A DNA stretch of 64,000 nucleotides from Lotus japonicus (Eukaryota > Streptophyta > Magnoliopsida > Fabales > Fabaceae): contig NC_080042.1 of the NCBI RefSeq assembly GCF_012489685.1, positions 39,003,158-39,067,157 on the forward strand, in the 5' to 3' direction. The notes beneath the pieces are model-generated. The model made no database searches. It worked only from the letters and a program-made list of their open reading frames with translations, and was not told where the DNA came from. This document shows, one piece after another, positions 37,234 to 47,936 of this stretch. The first letter of the stretch is position 1, and each line of letters opens with the position of its first letter. The position numbers were made by a program, and so were the translations under genes.

Positions 37234-40200
37234 CGCGCAAGAATTTTTTTTACGAACGTTTCGCCCAAATTGTTCGTAGAACTGCTCGACGGGAACATAA
37301 CTCGAACAAATTGTGCAGTCTTGAAATTGTTCGTAGAGCTGCTTGACGGGAACATAACTCGAACAAATGTGCTGTTCTGAAATGTTCCAAATTTTAGTCC
37401 ACAGTTTAAGGGACTAAAATTAGTGACTGTGCCCCAGTTTCGTCGAATTCGCGCGCACGAATTTTGTTTTACGAACGTTTCGCCCAAAGTTTTCGTAGAG
37501 CTGCTCGACGGAACATAACTCGAACAAATGTGCAGTCCTGAAATGTTCCAAATTTTGTCCACTATTTAAGGACTAAAATTAGGGACTGTGCCCCAGTTTC
37601 GTCGAATTCGCGCGCAGGAATTTTGTTTTACGAAAGTTTCGCCCAAATTGTTCGTAGAGCTGCTCGACGGGAACATAACTCGAACAAATTAGCAGTCCTG
37701 AAATGTTTCAAATTTTTGTCCACAGTTTAAGGGACTAAAATTAGGGACTGTGCCTTAGTTTCGTCGAATTTGCGCGCAGGAATTTTGTTTTACGATAGTT
37801 TCGCCCAAATTGTTCGTAGAGCTGCTTGACAGGAACATAACTCGAACAAATGTGCAGTTCTGAAATGTTCCAAATTTTTTGTCCACAGTTTAAGGGACTA
37901 AAATTAGGGACTGTGCCCCAGTTTCGTCGAATTCGCGCGCACGTATTTTGTTTTACGAAAGTTTCGCCCAAATTGTTCGTAGAGCTGTTTGACGGGAACA
38001 TAACTCGAACAAATGTGCAGTCTTGAAATTGTTCGTAGAGCTGCTTGACGGGAACATAACTCGAACAAATGTGCTGTTCTGAAATGTTCCAAATTTTAGT
38101 CCACAGTTTAAGGGACTAAAATTAGTGACTGTGCCCCAGTTTCGTCGAATTCGCGCGCAGGAATTTTGTTTTACGAAAGTTTCGCCCAAATTGTTCGTAG
38201 AGCTGCTCGACGGGAACATAACTCGAACAAATTAGCAGTCCTGAAATGTTTAAAATTTTTGTCCACAGTTTAAGGGACTAAAATTAGGGACTGTGCCTTA
38301 GTTTCGTCGAATTCGCGCGCAGGAATTTTGTTTTACGATGTTTCGCCCAAATTGTTCGTAGAGCTGCTCGACAGGATCAGAACTCGAACAAATGAGCAGT
38401 CCTGAAATTTTCCAAATTTTTGTCCACAGTTTAAGGGACTAAAATTTGGGACTGTGCCCCAGTTTCGTCGAATTCGCGCGCAGGAATTTTGTTTTACGAA
38501 AGTTTCACCCAAATTGTTCGTAGAGCTGCTTGACGGGAACATAACTCGAAAAATGTGCAGTCTTGAAATTGTTCGTAGAGCTGCTTGACGGAACATAACT
38601 CGAACAAATGTGCAATCCTGAAATGTTTCAAATTTTTTTCCACAATTTAAGGGACTAAAATTAGGGACTGTGCCCCAGTTTCGTCGAATACGCGCGCAGG
38701 AATTTTGTTTTACGAAAGTTTCGCCCAAATTGTTCGTAGAGCTGCTTGACGGGAACATAACTCGAACAAATGTGCAGTCTTGAATTTGTTCGTAGAGCTG
38801 CTTGACGGGAACATAACTCGAACAAATGTGCAGTCTTGAAATTGTTCGTAGAGCTGCTCGACAGGAACAGAACTCGAACAATGAGCAGTCCTGAATTTTC
38901 CGAATTTTTGTCCACAGTTTAAGGGACTAAAATTAGGGACTGTGCCCTAGTTTCGTCGAATTCGCGCGCAGGAATTTTGTTTTACGAAGTTCACCCAAAT
39001 TGTTCGTAGAGCTGCTTGACGGGAACATAACTAGAAAAATGTGCAGTCTTGAAATTGTTCGTAGAGCTGCTTGACGGGAACATAACTCGAACAAATGTGC
39101 AATCCTGAAATGTTTCAAATTTTTTTCCACAGTTTAAGGGACTAAAATTAGGGACTGTGCCCCAGTTTCGTCGAATACGCACGCAGGAATTTTGTTTTAC
39201 GAAAGTTTCGCCCAAATTGTTCGTAGAGCTGCTTGACGGGAACATAACTCGAACAAATGTGCAGTCTTGAAATTGTTCGTAGAGCTGCTTGACGGGAACA
39301 TAACTCGAACAAATGTGCTGTTCTGAAATGTTCCAAATTTTAGTCCACAGTTTAAGGGACTAAAATTAGTGACTGTGCCCCAGTTTCGTCGAATTCGCGC
39401 GCACGAATTTTGTTTTACGAACGTTTCGCCCAAAGTTTTCGTAGAGCTGCTCGACGGGAACATAACTCGAACAAATGTGCAGTCCTGAAATGTTCCAAAT
39501 TTTTGTCTACTGTTTAAGGGACTAAATTAGGGACTGTGCCCCAGTTTCGTCGAATTCGCGCGCAGGAATTTTGTTTTTACGAAAGTTTCGCCCAAATTGT
39601 TCGTAGAGCTGCTCGACGGGAACATAACTCGAACAAATTAGCAGTCCTGAAATGTTTCAAATTTTTTGTCCACAGTTTAAGGGACTAAAATTTGGGACTG
39701 TGCCCCAGTTTCGTCGAATTCGCGCGCAGGAATTTTGTTTTACGAAAGTTTCACCCAAATTGTTCGTAGAGCTGCTTGACGGGAACATAACTCGAAAAAT
39801 GTGCAGTCTTGTAATTGTTCGTAGAGCTGCTTGACGGGAACATAACTCGAACAAATGTGCAAACCTGAAATGTTTCAAATTTTTTTCCACAATTTAAGGG
39901 ACTAAAATTAGGGACTGTGCCCCAGTTTCGTCGAATACGCGCGCAGGAATTTTGTTTTACGAAAGTTTGCCCAAATTGTTCGTAGAGCTGCTTGACGGGA
40001 ACATAACTCGAACAAATGTGCAGTCTTGAAATTGTTCGTAGAGCTGCTCGACAGGAACAGAACTCGAACAAATGAGCAGTCCTGAAATTTTCCGAATTTT
40101 TGTCCACAGTTTAAGGGACTAAAATTAGGGACTGTGCCCCAGTTTTCGTCGAATTCGCGCGCAGGAATTTCGTTTACGAAAGTTTCACCCAAATTGTTCG

Positions 40201-40750
40201 TAGAGCTGCTTGACGGGAACATAACTCGAAAAATGTGCAGTCTTGAAATTGTTCGTAGAGCTGCTCGACGGGAACATAACTCGAAAAATGTGCAATCCTG
40301 AAATGTTTCAAATTTTTTTTCCACAGTTTAAGGGACTAAATTAGGGACTGTGCCCCAGTTTCGTCGAATACGCGCGCAGGAATTTTGTTTTACGAAAGTT
40401 CGCCCAAATTGTTCGTAGAGCTGCTTGACGGGAACATAACTCGAACAAATGTGCAGTCTTGAAATTGTTCGTAGAGCTGCTTGACGGGAACATAACTCGA
40501 ACAATGTGCTGTTCTGAAATGTTCCAAATTTTTGTCCACAGTTTAAGGGACTAAAATTAGTGACTGTGCCCCAGTTTCGTCGAATTCGCGCGCAGGAATT
40601 TTGTTTTACGAACGTTTCGCCCAAATTGTTCGTAGAGCTGCTTGACAGGAACATAACTCGAACAAATGTGCAGTTCTGAAATGTTCCAAATTTTTGTCCA
40701 CAGTTTGAGGGATTAAAATTAGGGACTATGCCCCAGTTTCGTCGAATTTG
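37234..40750 (-). repeat. Mixed module 3
   Basis: This is the copy of module 2 in the second 10.7-kb unit. It carries many extra single-base deletions or insertions that module 2 lacks, for example near 37510, 37556, 38340, 38590, 38880, 39593, 39662, 40340, 40400 and 40503. The pattern fits poorer consensus quality toward the contig end. Confidence 0.87.
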
Positions 40751-41055
40751 CGCGCAAGAATTTTGTTTTACGAACGTTTCGCCCAAATTGTTCGTAGAAC
40801 TGCTCGACGGGAACATAACTCGAACAAATGTGCAGTCCTGAAATGTTCCAAATTTTTGTCCACAGTTTAAGGGACTAAAATTAGGGACTGTGCCCCAGTT
40901 TCGTCGAATTTGCGTGCAAGAATTTTGTTTTACGAACGTTTCGCCCAATTGTTCGTAGAACTGCTCGACGGGAAATAACTCGAACAAATGTGCAGTCCTG
41001 AAATGTTCCAAATTTTTGTCCACAGTTTAAGGGATTAAAATTAGGGACTGTGCCC
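40751..41055 (-). repeat. Start of a third HOR block, cut by the gap
   Basis: CGCGCAAGAA at 40751 is followed by the same sequence that opens the blocks at 18287 and 30037, so a third 1,028-bp block begins here and is lost in the gap after 305 bp. Two single-base deletions occur near 40949 and 40975. Confidence 0.82.
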
Positions 41056-41155
41056 NNNNNNNNNNNNNNNNNNNNNNNNNNNNNNNNNNNNNNNNNNNNN
41101 NNNNNNNNNNNNNNNNNNNNNNNNNNNNNNNNNNNNNNNNNNNNNNNNNNNNNNN
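41056..41155. other. Assembly gap of exactly 100 N
   Basis: This is a placeholder gap at which the satellite returns to + orientation. The 33 bases after it (41156-41188) are the exact reverse complement of the first 33 bases of domain B (15057-15089), so the flipped middle contig would overlap the right contig. Confidence 0.98.
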
Positions 41156-41316
41156 CTGTGGACAAAAATTTGGAAAATTTCAGGACTGCTCATTTGTTCG
41201 AGTTCTGATCCTGTCGAGCAGCTCTACGAACAATTGGGCGAAACTATCGTAAAACAAAATTCCTGCGCGCGAATTCGACGAAACTAAGGCACAGTCCCTA
41301 ATTGTAGTCCCTTAAA
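41156..41316 (+). repeat. Contig start; continuation of the domain B mixed module
   Basis: The variant series here (CTGCTCATTTG, GTTCTGATCCTG, AAACTATCG, AAACTAAGG) is the same, in reverse complement, as the series running leftward from 27676 in module 2, and also recurs near 49270-49375 and 55900-55990. It is what should follow the flipped left end of domain B. Confidence 0.85.
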
Positions 41317-42020
41317 CTGTGGACAAAAATTTGAAACATTTCAGGACTGCTAATTTGTTCGATTATGTTCCCGTCGAGCAGCTCTACGAACAATTTGGGC
41401 GAAACTTTCGTAAAACAAAATTCCTGCGCGCGAATTCGACGAAACTGGGGCACACTCCCTAATTTTAGTCACTTAAACAGTGGACAAAAATTTGAAACAT
41501 TCCAGGACTGCACATTTGTTCGAATTATGTTTCCGTCAAGCAGCTCTACGAACAATTTGGGCGAAACGTTCATAAAACAAAATTCCTGCGCGCGAATTCG
41601 ACGAAACTAGGGCACAGTCCCTAATTTTAGTCCCTTAAAACTGTGGACAAAAATTTGGAACATTTCAATATTGCACTTTTGTTCGAGTTATGTTCCCGTC
41701 AAGCAGCTCTACGAACAATTTGGGCGAAACGTTCATAAAACAAAATTCCTGCGCGCGAATTCGACGAAACTGGGGCACAGTCACTAATTTTAGTCCCTTA
41801 AACTGTGGACAAAAATTTGGAACATTTCAGCACAGCACATTTGTTCGAGTTATGTTCATGTCAAGCAGCTCTACGAACAATTTCAAGACTGCACATTTGT
41901 TCGAGTTATGTTCCCGTCAAGCAGCTCTACAAACAATTTGGGCGAAACTTTCGTAAATCAAAATTCCTGCGCGCGAATTCGACGAAACTGGGGCACAGTC
42001 CCTAATTTTAGTTCCTTAAA
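41317..42020 (+). repeat. 704-bp tandem unit, copy 1
   Basis: It contains four full monomers plus one truncated monomer. It starts at CTGTGGACAAAAATTTGAAA and carries CTGCTAATTTG, GTCACTTAAACAG, ATATTGCACTTTTG and CATTTCAGCACAGCAC in order. It differs from copy 2 by one missing base near 41364 and one extra A near 41640. Confidence 0.88.
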
Positions 42021-42724
42021 CTGTGGACAAAAATTTGAAACATTTCAGGACTGCTAATTTGTTCGAGTTATGTTCCCGTCGAGCAGCTCTACGAACAATT
42101 TGGGCGAAACTTTCGTAAAACAAAATTCCTGCGCGCGAATTCGACGAAACTGGGGCACACTCCCTAATTTTAGTCACTTAAACAGTGGACAAAAATTTGA
42201 AACATTCCAGGACTGCACATTTGTTCGAATTATGTTTCCGTCAAGCAGCTCTACGAACAATTTGGGCGAAACGTTCATAAAACAAAATTCCTGCGCGCGA
42301 ATTCGACGAAACTAGGGCACAGTCCCTAATTTTAGTCCCTTAAACTGTGGACAAAAATTTGGAACATTTCAATATTGCACTTTTGTTCGAGTTATGTTCC
42401 CGTCAAGCAGCTCTACGAACAATTTGGGCGAAACGTTCATAAAACAAAATTCCTGCGCGCGAATTCGACGAAACTGGGGCACAGTCACTAATTTTAGTCC
42501 CTTAAACTGTGGACAAAAATTTGGAACATTTCAGCACAGCACATTTGTTCGAGTTATGTTCATGTCAAGCAGCTCTACGAACAATTTCAAGACTGCACAT
42601 TTGTTCGAGTTATGTTCCCGTCAAGCAGCTCTACAAACAATTTGGGCGAAACTTTCGTAAATCAAAATTCCTGCGCGCGAATTCGACGAAACTGGGGCAC
42701 AGTCCCTAATTTTAGTCCCTTAAA
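42021..42724 (+). repeat. 704-bp tandem unit, copy 2
   Basis: This is a near-identical repeat of the preceding unit with the same marker words in the same order. Its right part is also the left part of the 2,170-bp duplication, so the 704-bp event and the 2,170-bp event overlap. Confidence 0.88.
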
Positions 42725-44366
42725 CTGTGGACAAAAATTCGGAAAATTTCAGGACTGCACATTTGTTCGAGTTATGTTCCCGTCAAGCAGCTCTACGAAC
42801 AATTTCAAGACTGCACATTTGTTCGAGTTATGTTCCCGTCAAGCAGCTCTACTTACAATTTGGGCGAAACTTTCGTAAAACAAAATTCCTGCGCGCGTAT
42901 TCGACGAAACTGGGGCACAGTCCCTAATTTTAGTCCCTTAAACTGTGGAAAAAAATTTGAAACATTTCAGGATTGCACATTTGTTCGAGTTATGTTCCCG
43001 TCAAGCAGCTCTACGAACAATTTCAAGACTGCACATTTGTTCGAGTTATGTTCCCGTCAAGCAGCTCTACGAACAATTTGGGCGAAACTTTCGTAAAACA
43101 AAATTCCTGCGCGCGTATTCGACGAAACTGGGGCACAGTCCCTAATTTTAGTCCCTTAAATTGTGGAAAAAATTTGAAACATTTAAGGATTGCACATTTG
43201 TTCGAGTTATGTTCCCGTCAAGCAGCTCTACGAACAATTTCAAGACTGCACATTTTTCGAGTTATGTTCCCGTCAAGCAGCTCTACGAACAATTTGGGTG
43301 AAACTTTCGTAAAACAAAATTCCTGCGCGCGAATTCGACGAAACTGGGGCACAGTCCCTAATTTTAGTCCCTTAAATTGTGGAAAAAAGTTTGAAACATT
43401 TCAGGATTGCACATTTGTTCGAGTTATGTTCCCGTCGAGCAGCTCTACGAACAATTTGGGTGAAACTTTCGTAAAACAAAATTCCTGCGCGCGAATTCGA
43501 CGAAACTGGGGCACAGTCCCTAATTTTAGTCCCTTAAACTGTGGACAAAAATTCGGAAAATTTCAGGACTGCACATTTGTTCGAGTTATGTTCCCGTCAA
43601 GCAGCTCTACGAACAATTTCAAGACTGCACATTTGTTCGAGTTATGTTCCCGTCCAGCAGCTCTACGAACAATTTGGGCGAAACTTTCGTAAAACAAAAT
43701 TCCTGCGCGCGTATTCGACGAAACTGGGGCACAGTCCCTAATTTTAGTCCCTTAAACTGTGGAAAAAATTTGAAACATTTCAAGATTGCACATTTGTTCG
43801 AGTTATGTTCCCGTCAAGCAGCTCTACGAACAATTTCAAGACTGCACATTTGTTCGAGTTATGTTCCCGTCAAGCAGCTCTACGAACAATTTGGGCGAAA
43901 CTTTCGTAAAACAAAATTCCTGCGCGCGTATTCGACGAAACTGGGGCACAGTCCCTAATTTTAGTCCCTTAAATTGTGGAAAAAAATTTGAAACATTTCA
44001 GGATTGCACATTTGTTCGAGTTATGTTCCCGTCAAGCAGCTCTACGAACAATTTCAAGACTGCACATTTTTCGAGTTATGTTCCCGTCAAGCAGCTCTAC
44101 GAACAATTTGGGTGAAACTTTCGTAAAACAAAATTCCTGCGCGCGAATTCGACGAAACTGGGGCACAGTCCCTAATTTTAGTCCCTTAAATTGTGGAAAA
44201 AAATTTGAAACATTTCAGGATTGCACATTTGTTCGAGTTATGTTCCCGTCAAGCAGCTCTACGAACAATTTGGGCGAAACTTTCGTAAAACAAAATTCCT
44301 GCGCGCGTATTCGACGAAACTGGGGCACAGTCCCTAATTTTAGTCCCTTAAACTGTGGAAAAAAAT
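42197..44366 (+). repeat. 2,170-bp tandem duplication, copy 1
   Basis: Positions in this segment recur exactly 2,170 bp to the right over its whole length (for example 42394 and 44564, 43541 and 45711). It contains full monomers, several 56-bp truncated units and rare variants such as CTCTACTTACAA (about 42847) and CCCGTCCAGC (about 43650). Borders are approximate to a few tens of bases. Confidence 0.87.
43024..43079 (+). repeat. 56-bp truncated monomer (representative, domain C)
   Basis: The unit runs from CAAGACTGC to CAATTT. It corresponds to a monomer missing 106 bp (monomer positions 33-138 counted from ATGTTCCC). The two ends of the missing part are the near-identical words GAACAATTT and GAACATTT, so slipped pairing between them would produce it in one step. 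A one-base-shorter form (CATTTTTCGAG for CATTTGTTCGAG) is common nearby. Confidence 0.9.
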
Positions 44367-46536
44367 TTGAAACATTCCAGGACTGCACATTTGTTCGAAT
44401 TATGTTTCCGTCAAGCAGCTCTACGAACAATTTGGGCGAAACGTTCATAAAACAAAATTCCTGCGCGCGAATTCGACGAAACTAGGGCACAGTCCCTAAT
44501 TTTAGTCCCTTAAACTGTGGACAAAAATTTGGAACATTTCAATATTGCACTTTTGTTCGAGTTATGTTCCCGTCAAGCAGCTCTACGAACAATTTGGGCG
44601 AAACGTTCATAAAACAAAATTCCTGCGCGCGAATTCGACGAAACTGGGGCACAGTCACTAATTTTAGTCCCTTAAACTGTGGACAAAAATTTGGAACATT
44701 TCAGCACAGCACATTTGTTCGAGTTATGTTCATGTCAAGCAGCTCTACGAACAATTTCAAGACTGCACATTTGTTCGAGTTATGTTCCCGTCAAGCAGCT
44801 CTACAAACAATTTGGGCGAAACTTTCGTAAATCAAAATTCCTGCGCGCGAATTCGACGAAACTGGGGCACAGTCCCTAATTTTAGTCCCTTAAACTGTGG
44901 ACAAAAATTCGGAAAATTTCAGGACTGCACATTTGTTCGAGTTATGTTCCCGTCAAGCAGCTCTACGAACAATTTCAAGACTGCACATTTGTTCGAGTTA
45001 TGTTCCCGTCAAGCAGCTCTACTTACAATTTGGGCGAAACTTTCGTAAAACAAAATTCCTGCGCGCGTATTCGACGAAACTGGGGCACAGTCCCTAATTT
45101 TAGTCCCTTAAACTGTGGAAAAAAATTTGAAACATTTCAGGATTGCACATTTGTTCGAGTTATGTTCCCGTCAAGCAGCTCTACGAACAATTTCAAGACT
45201 GCACATTTGTTCGAGTTATGTTCCCGTCAAGCAGCTCTACGAACAATTTGGGCGAAACTTTCGTAAAACAAAATTCCTGCGCGCGTATTCGACGAAACTG
45301 GGGCACAGTCCCTAATTTTAGTCCCTTAAATTGTGGAAAAAATTTGAAACATTTAAGGATTGCACATTTGTTCGAGTTATGTTCCCGTCAAGCAGCTCTA
45401 CGAACAATTTCAAGACTGCACATTTTTCGAGTTATGTTCCCGTCAAGCAGCTCTACGAACAATTTGGGTGAAACTTTCGTAAAACAAAATTCCTGCGCGC
45501 GAATTCGACGAAACTGGGGCACAGTCCCTAATTTTAGTCCCTTAAATTGTGGAAAAAAGTTTGAAACATTTCAGGATTGCACATTTGTTCGAGTTATGTT
45601 CCCGTCGAGCAGCTCTACGAACAATTTGGGTGAAACTTTCGTAAAACAAAATTCCTGCGCGCGAATTCGACGAAACTGGGGCACAGTCCCTAATTTTAGT
45701 CCCTTAAACTGTGGACAAAAATTCGGAAAATTTCAGGACTGCACATTTGTTCGAGTTATGTTCCCGTCAAGCAGCTCTACGAACAATTTCAAGACTGCAC
45801 ATTTGTTCGAGTTATGTTCCCGTCCAGCAGCTCTACGAACAATTTGGGCGAAACTTTCGTAAAACAAAATTCCTGCGCGCGTATTCGACGAAACTGGGGC
45901 ACAGTCCCTAATTTTAGTCCCTTAAACTGTGGAAAAAAATTTGAAACATTTCAGATTGCACATTTGTTCGAGTTATGTTCCCGTCAAGCAGCTCTACGAA
46001 CAATTTCAAGACTGCACATTTGTTCGAGTTATGTTCCCGTCAAGCAGCTCTACGAACAATTTGGGCGAAACTTTCGTAAAACAAAATTCCTGCGCGCGTA
46101 TTCGACGAAACTGGGGCACAGTCCCTAATTTTAGTCCCTTAAATTGTGGAAAAAAATTTGAAACATTTCAGGATTGCACATTTGTTCGAGTTATGTTCCC
46201 GTCAAGCAGCTCTACGAACAATTTCAAGACTGCACATTTTTCGAGTTATGTTCCCGTCAAGCAGCTCTACGAACAATTTGGGTGAAACTTTCGTAAAACA
46301 AAATTCCTGCGCGCGAATTCGACGAAACTGGGGCACAGTCCCTAATTTTAGTCCCTTAAATTGTGGAAAAAAATTTGAAACATTTCAGGATTGCACATTT
46401 GTTCGAGTTATGTTCCCGTCAAGCAGCTCTACGAACAATTTGGGCGAAACTTTCGTAAAACAAAATTCCTGCGCGCGTATTCGACGAAACTGGGGCACAG
46501 TCCCTAATTTTAGTCCCTTAAACTGTGGAAAAAAAT
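44367..46536 (+). repeat. 2,170-bp tandem duplication, copy 2
   Basis: It shares the rare variants CTCTACTTACAA (about 45017) and CCCGTCCAGC (about 45820) with copy 1. The few differences are compensating single-base indels near 43765-43785 versus 45935-45955. Confidence 0.87.
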
Positions 46537-47936
46537 TTGAAACATTTCAGGATTGCACATTTGTTCGAGTTATGTTCCCGTCAAGCAGCTCTACGAACAA
46601 TTTCAAGACTGCACATTTGTTCGAGTTATGTTCCCGTCAAGCAGCTCTACGAACAATTTGGGCGAAACTTTCGTAAAACAAAATTCCTGCGCGCGTATTC
46701 GACGAAACTGGGGCACAGTCCCTAATTTTAGTCCCTTAAATTGTGGAAAAAAATTTGAAACATTTCAGGATTGCACATTTGTTCGAGTTATGTTCCCGTC
46801 AAGCAGCTCTACGAACAATTTCAAGACTGCACATTTTTCGAGTTATGTTCCCGTCAAGCAGCTCTACGAACAATTTGGGTGAAACTTTCGTAAAACAAAA
46901 TTCCTGCGCGCGAATTCGACGAAACTGGGGCACAGTCCCTAATTTTAGTCCCTTAAATTGTGGAAAAAAATTTGAAACATTTCAGGATTGCACATTTGTT
47001 CGAGTTATGTTCCCGTCGAGCAGCTCTACGAACAATTTGGGTGAAACTTTCGTAAAACAAAATTCCTGCGCGCGAATTCGACGAAACTGGGGCACAGTCC
47101 CTAATTTTAGTCCCTTAAACTGTGGACAAAAATTCGGAAAATTTCAGGACTGCACATTTGTTCCAGTTATGTTCCCGTCAAGCAGCTCTACGAACAATTT
47201 CAAGACTGCACATTTGTTCGAGTTATGTTCCCGTCAAGCAGCTCTACGAACAATTTGGGCGAAACTTTCGTAAAACAAAATTCCTGCGCGCGTATTCGAC
47301 GAAACTGGGGCACAGTCCCTAATTTTAGTCCCTTAAACTGTGGAAAAAAATTTGAAACATTTCAGGATTGCACATTTGTTCGAGTTATGTTCCCGTCAAG
47401 CAGCTCTACGAACAATTTCAAGACTGCACATTTTTCGAGTTATGTTCCCGTCAAGCAGCTCTACGAACAATTTGGGTGAAACTTTCGTAAAACAAAATTC
47501 CTGCGCGCGAATTCGACGAAACTGGGGCACAGTCCCTAATTTTAGTCCCTTAAATTGTGGAAAAAAATTTGAAACATTTCAGGATTGCACATTTGTTCGA
47601 GTTATGTTCCCGTCGAGCAGCTCTACGAACAATTTGGGTGAAACTTTCGTAAAACAAAATTCCTGCGCGCGAATTCGACGAAACTGGGGCACAGTCCCTA
47701 ATTTTAGTCCCTTAAACTGTGGACAAAAATTCGGAAAATTTCAGGACTGCACATTTGTTCGAGTTATGTTCCCGTCAAGCAGCTCTACGAACAATTTCAA
47801 GACTGCACATTTGTTCGAGTTATGTTCCCGTCAAGCAGCTCTACGAACAATTTGGGCGAAACATTCGTAAAACAAAATTCCTGCGCGCGTATTCGACGAA
47901 ACTGGGGCACAGTCCCTAATTTTAGTCCCTTAAACT
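46146..47936 (+). repeat. Three 597-bp tandem units
   Basis: Units begin at 46146, 46743 and 47340. The length equals three monomers plus one 56-bp and one 55-bp truncated unit. The second and third units are closest to each other; the first differs in its last third (GGAAAAAAATTTG where the others have ATTCGGAAAATT). Confidence 0.87.

Larger units (their letters stand above)
30037..40750 (-). repeat. Third-level repeat unit 2 (about 10,714 bp)
   Basis: This is the second tandem copy: HOR block 2 plus mixed module 3. It is slightly shorter because of scattered single-base deletions. A third copy begins at 40751. It could be a real recent tandem duplication or an assembly duplication. Confidence 0.85.
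15057..41055 (-). repeat. Satellite domain B: same satellite in opposite orientation
   Basis: This 25,999-bp contig consists of the same 162-bp monomer, read on the minus strand throughout, plus 56-bp truncated monomers. It alternates between homogeneous 1,028-bp higher-order blocks and more varied modules. No unique sequence or gene was seen. Because both ends are 100-N gaps and its flipped ends agree with its neighbours, the minus orientation is probably a scaffolding choice and not biology. Confidence 0.96.

Noticed and set aside
37850..37900. Sequence differences such as longer T runs in domain B as real monomer variants
   Set aside because: They are one-base homopolymer changes found in only one of two otherwise matching 10.7-kb copies and fit consensus error better.
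15057..41055. True biological inversion within the satellite
   Set aside because: Both breakpoints lie in 100-N gaps and the flipped contig overlaps and matches its neighbour. I keep inversion only as the less likely alternative.
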